Assembly (NCBI RefSeq): GCF_934747485.1
Contig: NZ_CAKVGN010000085.1
Location: 1-10,846 of the forward strand
DNA: 10,846 bases
DNA from: an uncultured Brachyspira sp.
GTDB lineage: Bacteria > Spirochaetota > Brachyspiria > Brachyspirales > Brachyspiraceae
Direction of reading: 5' to 3'
The translations under genes were made by a program, and so were the position numbers. The notes beneath the pieces are model-generated. The model was not told where the DNA came from. It saw nothing but the letters and a program-made list of their open reading frames with translations, and ran no database searches. This document shows, piece after piece, positions 7,401-10,846 of this stretch (its first letter is position 1; each line of letters begins with the position of its first letter).

Positions 7401-7633
7401 GTCTTCTTCCTATGGCTTTATCAAACGGTGAAGGTAATGAGATGTATAAACCTTTATCTTTGGCAGTGCTTGGCGGATTAAGTGTTTCTACTTTGTTTAC
7501 GCTTGTTATAGTTCCTACTGTTTATGCTGCTATTAGAAACAGAATACCGCTTAAAGATTATGATGCTAAAGATTTGGCTAGTATTGAAACTAATCCAAAT
7601 GTTGATGATGCTTTAAGTACACCGGGTAAATAA
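4499..7633 (+). CDS. RND efflux pump, HAE1/AcrB-type inner-membrane transporter
   Basis: A full-length 1044-residue proton-driven RND pump that captures amphiphilic compounds from the inner membrane or periplasm and passes them to the adaptor and outer-membrane channel. The start FIELIVKRPVSVFM is typical of the family. Two homologous halves are clear: TM1 about 12-30, porter domain 35-335, TM2-6 about 337-488, TM7 about 529-548, second porter domain 550-850, TM8-12 about 855-1012. The TM4 signature reads GMMVDNSIVVLENI (395-408), giving Asp399-Asn400 where AcrB has Asp407-Asp408. TM10 reads VLIDYMNQL (927-935), with Asn933 where AcrB has Lys940. LRPVLMTSLTTILGLLPMAL (955-974) is also conserved. 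The purine-rich AGAGAGG lies 11 bases before the ATG, a rather long spacing. It is last in the operon and is followed by a strong terminator. It is likely equivalent to BesB. Substrates are unknown. Confidence 0.93.
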   Translation: MRSFIELIVKRPVSVFMGIVAVVILGIVSLSRLPVDFLPDLELPYISISTTYDNAGPEEVEKSVSRLIESAVSSVNNIKEVSSSSEEENSNVFIEFNWGSDLASATADIREAIDRIRKSLPDDAESPAVYKFSTDNIPVMEISFYGIDNLSALYNLVDNQILTSIEQVGGVAMAEIRGGLKSQIKVDVDMNRLQAYGLDINSIVSTLAMENQNISGGETYEGVYKYTLRTTGEFKTVDDIGNVVVALKDNNTPIRLRELATIYEGYDEDGDVIKVNGTPAVNVSINKESGANTVAVSDAIKKRLDSLNLPGDIKYEILFNSADNVNNAIKGVLDTAWQGGLFAVIILMIYLWNVRTVLIIAISIPMSIIVTFTLMYFFGTTLNIISLSGLVLGIGMMVDNSIVVLENIFYYRNNGYGKYSSAIDGTSTVALAISASTLTTIAVFLPFLFVEGQTGQMFRDLCITVTVSMIASLAVALTIVPMLGARLVTTKKSKFFNRFEVFFDKNFHSKVNFVYEKILTYSVNHKNRVLIPVISVVFAVIIVGLIFIGKEGFPQSDEGQLKASIRMPIGTRKEQTGSFIDRMRKDVEDVIGKDLSRIQSRVRSGSDANKGQIRAKLIDKSDGRTVETEEYVEMVRKKLAGYPATINIDSVSSMRGGGSSSGIDIDIVGEDLTRARELANNIISALQDVPGLRDVRLKKSDSSPELNVTINRDLASKMGININTVANSIKTSFGGTTATRMTPKNSEVTDIDVIVQLNERDRINIDDVNRMLIPTASGMVPVSAIADVNKDFAPTEIERKNNSRITSITAAGYGRPMNQIMNDIQKTINEKVFIPAGFSIVYSGDYEDMQEAFGQLLQALILALVLVYAIMASQFESYIAPFVIALAIPFGFAGSLFLLLITGQTLSVYSGIGVIVLIGIVVNNGIVLIDYMNQLMHEKKINGDAAALIAGPRRLRPVLMTSLTTILGLLPMALSNGEGNEMYKPLSLAVLGGLSVSTLFTLVIVPTVYAAIRNRIPLKDYDAKDLASIETNPNVDDALSTPGK

Positions 7634-7648
7634 TTGATAAAATAATAT

Positions 7649-7687
7649 AAAAGGCTTGGGTTTTTATACTCGAGCCTTTTTTATTTT
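7649..7687 (+). terminator. Rho-independent terminator of the RND operon
   Basis: AAAAGGCTTGGG (7649-7660) pairs with CTCGAGCCTTTT (7669-7680) around an 8-base loop, using two G-U wobbles that exist only in plus-strand RNA. A run of T (TTTTTTATTTTT) follows at once. It lies 15 bases past the pump stop codon and separates the efflux operon from the AbgT operon. Confidence 0.88.
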
Positions 7688-7702
7688 TAAATAATTTATT
7701 AA

Positions 7703-7731
7703 TTGACTTTATTATATTTTAATGTTAGTAT
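7703..7731 (+). promoter_or_regulatory. Candidate promoter of the AbgT-M24 operon
   Basis: TTGACT (7703-7708) is followed after 17 bases by TAGTAT (7726-7731). The -35 box has one mismatch and the -10 box two. Transcription from here would give a leader of about 165 bases before the ATG at 7904. The leader contains a small dyad TGATA...TATCA (7794-7809) but no riboswitch that I recognise. The AT-rich DNA offers other weak -10 boxes, for example TATAAT at 7882, which is too close to the ribosome site to serve well. Confidence 0.35.
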
Positions 7732-7903
7732 TTTTTTATAAATCAATAGTGTTAGAATAATTATGTATGGTTTTAAAAAAATATTTAATTTAATGATATT
7801 TTATTATCAATACTATTTTCCCCAGAAACACTTCATAGTTCAGTAATTTTTTTAATTAAATAATCAAAAAATAATAATAAATATAATAAAAAAGGACTTT
7901 TCT

Positions 7904-9460
7904 ATGGCAACAGAAAAATTAACCAAAAAAGAAGGCAAAATTTTAAAAGTTTTGGACAAAATAGAGAAGGTTGGTAACTCTCTTCCTGACCCTACTACAT
8001 TGTTTATAGTATTTGCAGTACTAATGCTATTTATATCTCATATATGTTTTAAATTAGGAATTTTTGTTGAATATGAAGTATTTGATTCTGCAACTAGTTC
8101 ATATATTACAAAAACAGTTAAAGCTGTAAGTCTTTTAACTCCAGAAGGAATAAGACATATTTATACTTCTGCTATAAGCAATTTTACAAGCTTTTTCCCA
8201 TTAGGAGTAGTATTTGCCATAATGCTTGGTGTTGGAGTGGCAGACGGTACAGGATTTATGTCAGCTGTATTAAGAAAACTTGTAAAAGTAACTCCTAAAC
8301 AATTAGTTACAGCTTCGGTAGTATTTTTAGGAATAATGTCAAATATAGCTTCTTCTACAGGATATGTAGTTTTAGTTCCGCTTGGGGCTATAATATTTAT
8401 GAGTTTTGGAAGACACCCTGTTGCTGGGCTTGCTGCTGCTTTTGCTGGTGTTTCTGGAGGTTGGAATGCTAATTTAATAATAGGTTCTAATGACCCTTTA
8501 TTTGCGGGACTTTCTACAGAAGCTGCTAGATTATTAGACCCTTCTTATACTGTACAGCCTACAGGCAACTGGTATTTCATGTTTGTATCTACTTTCCTCA
8601 TCACTATAATAGGCACAATAGTTACTGATAAAATAATAGAGCCAAGACTTGGTAAATATCAGCCTGATGAAGATTCTGTTGTTTCTGATATTGAAGCTAA
8701 TGAAAAAAGAGGAATGTTATTTGCTATTATATCATTTATCATTTATGTGATTATCATTCTTGCTTTAGTATTGCCAAAAAATGGCATATTAAGAAACCCT
8801 GAAACTGGCGGAATACTTCAATCTCCTTTCATGAGCGGTATAATAATAATGATGATGTTTGCTTTTTTAATACCGGGATTATTTTATGGTATAGGTGCTG
8901 GTACTGTAAAATCTGATAAAGAGGTTGTAGCTTTAATGGTTAAAACTATATCTACTATATCTGGATTTTTAGTATTGTTGTTTTTTGCTGCTCAGTTTGT
9001 TGATTATTTTAATTACTCAAATGTAGGAATAATACTTTCTGTAACTGGTGCTAATTTCTTAAAATCTATAGGTTTTGTTGGTATTCCTTTAATAGTTTCA
9101 TTCATTATTGTAACAGCATTTATTAATATATTTATAGCAGTAGATTCTGCTAAATGGGCAATAATGGCTCCTATATTTGTTCCTATGTTTATGCAGCTTG
9201 GTTTATCTCCAGAGCTTACTCAGGTAGCCTACAGAATAGGAGATTCTACTACAAACATAATTGCACCTCTAATGCCTTTCTTCCCTTTAATAGTGGCATT
9301 TGTAAAAAAATATAATAAAGACAGTGGCGTTGGAACTGTTATTACTATGATGCTTCCTTATTCTATAGCATTCTTAATAGCTTGGATAATTCTTTTAGTA
9401 ATATGGATGTTAATAGGTCTTCCTGTTGGCATTAATGCTCCTATACATTATGGAATGTAA
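7904..9460 (+). CDS. abgT: AbgT-family transporter (p-aminobenzoyl-glutamate / antimetabolite family)
   Basis: A 518-residue polytopic inner-membrane protein of the AbgT family; E. coli AbgT is about 508 residues. The N-terminal 'LDKIEKVGNSLPDPTTLF' (17-34) is the family opening. The first re-entrant region holds SNIASSTGYVVLVPLGA (146-162) and GGWNANLIIGSNDPLFAG (185-202). The second holds SAKWAIMAPIFVPMF (415-429) and RIGDSTTNIIAPLMPFFP (444-461). Residues reported as important in the MtrF and YdaH structures appear with matching spacing: Ser415, Trp418, Pro436, Arg444, Asp447 and Pro455, with Asp197 probably matching the N-terminal-half aspartate. It could therefore import p-aminobenzoyl-glutamate or a dipeptide-like compound, or export p-aminobenzoate or sulfonamide-like compounds, as described for MtrF and YdaH. 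The symbol denotes the family, not a proven substrate. AAAGGA lies 7 bases before the ATG. The peptidase gene follows after 23 bases with no terminator between. Confidence 0.9.
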   Translation: MATEKLTKKEGKILKVLDKIEKVGNSLPDPTTLFIVFAVLMLFISHICFKLGIFVEYEVFDSATSSYITKTVKAVSLLTPEGIRHIYTSAISNFTSFFPLGVVFAIMLGVGVADGTGFMSAVLRKLVKVTPKQLVTASVVFLGIMSNIASSTGYVVLVPLGAIIFMSFGRHPVAGLAAAFAGVSGGWNANLIIGSNDPLFAGLSTEAARLLDPSYTVQPTGNWYFMFVSTFLITIIGTIVTDKIIEPRLGKYQPDEDSVVSDIEANEKRGMLFAIISFIIYVIIILALVLPKNGILRNPETGGILQSPFMSGIIIMMMFAFLIPGLFYGIGAGTVKSDKEVVALMVKTISTISGFLVLLFFAAQFVDYFNYSNVGIILSVTGANFLKSIGFVGIPLIVSFIIVTAFINIFIAVDSAKWAIMAPIFVPMFMQLGLSPELTQVAYRIGDSTTNIIAPLMPFFPLIVAFVKKYNKDSGVGTVITMMLPYSIAFLIAWIILLVIWMLIGLPVGINAPIHYGM

Positions 9461-9483
9461 TTAAATTTGAATAGGATTAAAAA

Positions 9484-10674
9484 ATGAAATCGAGAGAAAA
9501 AAATATAAAAAAAATTATGAAAGAAGAAAATATTGATGCTTTAATAGTATCTTCTCCGGAAAACTTTCATTATGTTACAGGAACTGCATCTCATCAGCAT
9601 GCCGTTTCAAGAATGCCTGCTGTATCTATGGCACTTGTAAATAGTAATGAGAATATTCAAACTGTAGCAATTTGCATGGATTTTGAAAAAAAGGCTTTAG
9701 AAGATAGAGCGGATAATTGCAAAGTAGTGCAATATGATACTTGGGTGGGAGTTAAAACTTTTGATAAACTTACAAGCAGTGAGGGTTCACTTGGAGCAAA
9801 AAATTTCAAAAGCTTTTCTGGTTCGTTTGATATATTGGTTAATTTAATAAAAGAGTATGGACTTGAAAATAAAACTATAGGTTTGGAGTTGGATTTTATA
9901 AGTATTAATTATTTTAATTTATTAAAAGAGAAGCTTCCAAACATAATAATAAAAAATTCAAGCCCTTTATTTATAAGAGCAAGGTCTGTAAAAACAAAAG
10001 AAGAAATTGACATTATAAAAAAAATAGCAAATGTTGGTGCTTTGGCAATGCTTCATACTAGTAAATTTGCTAAGCCGGGTATTACAGAAAAAGAGCTTAT
10101 GGATATTTACAGACTCAATGTTATGGAGAGTAAAATATGTGTGCCAAGTACATGGTCTGCTTTTCTAACAGGAACTAATGCATCTGCTTTAGCAATATCA
10201 GGAAACACTATAGTAAAAGATACTGATATAATAAAATTTGACGGCGGAGTTAATGCTGAGTGGGATTTTTATACTACAGATATGTCTAGAGCTTGGGTAA
10301 TGCCTAATGCAGATAAAGAGCTTTTTAAATTAAAAGATACATTATATGAATCAAGAACATTGATGATAGAAAATATAAAACCTAATGTTCCTTTTTCTGA
10401 GATATTTAATATAGGTTTTGAGTATGTTAAGAAAAAATATCCCGGTTATGAAAGGGGACATATGGGACATAGTATTAGTATGGGGCCTCAAACTGCTGAA
10501 GCTCCTTTTGTATCCAAAAATGAAAATAGAGTGATAGAAGAGAATATGGTTTTGTGTATAGAATCTCCTTGCTATATAGAAGGTTTAGGAGGTTACAACA
10601 TAGAAGATATGATTGTTGTTACTAAAGATGGATGCGAAATTATTACTGATGCAGCTCCGCATTATATTGACTGA
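9484..10674 (+). CDS. M24-family metallopeptidase (Xaa-Pro aminopeptidase / prolidase-like)
   Basis: A 396-residue cytoplasmic enzyme (no signal peptide or membrane segment) with a creatinase-type N-terminal domain (about 5-165, including SPENFHYVTG) and a pita-bread M24 catalytic domain (about 172-390). The five metal ligands of the family are visible: Asp253 (KFDGG), Asp266 (TTDMSR), His329 (GHSIS), Glu360 (CIESP) and Glu374 (NIEDM). A two-metal hydrolase cutting an N-terminal residue or dipeptide, often before proline, is expected. The second histidine usual in this fold (the H of the HE.P motif) is not at its place: the segment reads GPQTAEAP (334-341), with Ala338 before Glu339. This may alter or narrow activity. 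AGGA lies 7 bases before the ATG, and the gene is 23 bases after the AbgT-family gene, so the two are probably co-transcribed and may share a substrate. An amidohydrolase role on that substrate rather than true Xaa-Pro cleavage is possible. Confidence 0.88.
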   Translation: MKSREKNIKKIMKEENIDALIVSSPENFHYVTGTASHQHAVSRMPAVSMALVNSNENIQTVAICMDFEKKALEDRADNCKVVQYDTWVGVKTFDKLTSSEGSLGAKNFKSFSGSFDILVNLIKEYGLENKTIGLELDFISINYFNLLKEKLPNIIIKNSSPLFIRARSVKTKEEIDIIKKIANVGALAMLHTSKFAKPGITEKELMDIYRLNVMESKICVPSTWSAFLTGTNASALAISGNTIVKDTDIIKFDGGVNAEWDFYTTDMSRAWVMPNADKELFKLKDTLYESRTLMIENIKPNVPFSEIFNIGFEYVKKKYPGYERGHMGHSISMGPQTAEAPFVSKNENRVIEENMVLCIESPCYIEGLGGYNIEDMIVVTKDGCEIITDAAPHYID

Positions 10675-10678
10675 ATAT

Positions 10679-10727
10679 TATTAAAACTTAATATAGTAAA
10701 ATTTATAAACTACATTAAGTTTTAATA
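10679..10727 (+). terminator. Long AT-rich inverted repeat, possible terminator of the AbgT-M24 operon
   Basis: TATTAAAACTTAAT (10679-10692) and ATTAAGTTTTAATA (10714-10727) are perfect 14-base arms. A further TAGT/ACTA pair (10694-10697 and 10709-10712) inside extends the stem across one mismatch. It begins 4 bases after the peptidase stop codon. The stem has few G-C pairs and the following DNA is only moderately T-rich, so termination may be weak or the structure may protect the 3' end. Confidence 0.45.
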
Positions 10728-10777
10728 TATTTAAAACGATATTATTATAAATAATTGTTTTTAACAAATATATAAAA

Positions 10778-10817
10778 ATGCACAGGAGCCAGACATATTG
10801 CAGTTAGGAATTCCTTA
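10778..10817 (-). repeat. Degenerate two-block intergenic motif, right copy
   Basis: On the minus strand this reads TAAGGAATTCCTA (complement of 10805-10817), then after two bases TGCAATAT...TGGCTCCT...CAT (complement of 10778-10802). It repeats, inverted relative to the window, the motif at 18-76. The first block contains the 10-base palindrome AGGAATTCCT. No gene can be assigned to the rest of 10728-10846, which is otherwise AT-rich and featureless. Confidence 0.35.
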
Positions 10818-10846
10818 ATTTCTTAAAGTATAGCATAGGTGTATCA

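Noticed and set aside
7794..7809. TGATA...TATCA dyad in the leader of the AbgT gene as an operator
   Set aside because: Arms of only five AT-rich bases are expected by chance in this DNA. It is noted but not called as a site.
10804..10846. Possible 3' end of a convergent minus-strand gene (last codons reading ...MLYFKKLRNS, stop at 10804-10806)
   Set aside because: Only 13 sense codons are inside the window. A similar short open run (1-45, plus strand) occurs at the left edge, and the conserved block TAAGGAATwCCTA falls in different frames in the two, which argues against coding conservation.

Overview
The window is AT-rich (most intergenic DNA is nearly pure A/T, arginine is mostly AGA, third codon positions are A/T). 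It looks like ordinary chromosome from a host-associated spirochaete, most likely Brachyspira. That assignment is an inference from base composition, the diderm secretion and efflux genes, and a hairpin-less efflux adaptor like the one known from the Borrelia BesABC pump. No rRNA, tRNA, CRISPR array, integrase or transposase is visible.

Layout: (1) 1-197 is intergenic, with a degenerate repeat motif and a terminator for the minus strand. (2) 198-1289, minus strand, holds three small secreted proteins of the PepSY-like (DUF2874) type. They form one apparent operon read from a consensus TTGACA-N17-TATAAT promoter at 1329-1357. The two distal genes are near-identical tandem copies, and the first gene carries two domains. 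(3) 1290-1743 is a 454-base divergent regulatory region with two promoters, nested inverted repeats and a run of TAATTA boxes. (4) 1744-7633, plus strand, is a complete tripartite RND efflux operon in the order outer-membrane factor, periplasmic adaptor lipoprotein, inner-membrane pump, closed by a strong terminator at 7649-7687. (5) 7904-10674, plus strand, is a two-gene operon: an AbgT-family transporter and an M24 (Xaa-Pro aminopeptidase/prolidase-like) metallopeptidase. (6) 10675-10846 is intergenic, with a long inverted repeat and, in opposite orientation, a second copy of the motif found at the left edge.

How the genes fit together: the RND operon should build an envelope-spanning pump for drugs, bile salts or other amphiphiles. 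Its adaptor lacks the coiled-coil hairpin that normally reaches the outer-membrane channel and instead ends in a 120-residue Asn/Thr/Gln-rich tail. The AbgT/M24 pair suggests transport of a small amide or dipeptide coupled to cytoplasmic hydrolysis, although AbgT relatives such as MtrF and YdaH have been described as exporters of antimetabolites. The PepSY-like operon encodes exported proteins of unknown function. I see no clearly new system. The most interesting points are the adaptor architecture, the changed proton-relay residues of the pump, the duplicated PepSY-like genes, the AbgT/M24 pairing and the repeat motif at the two window ends.
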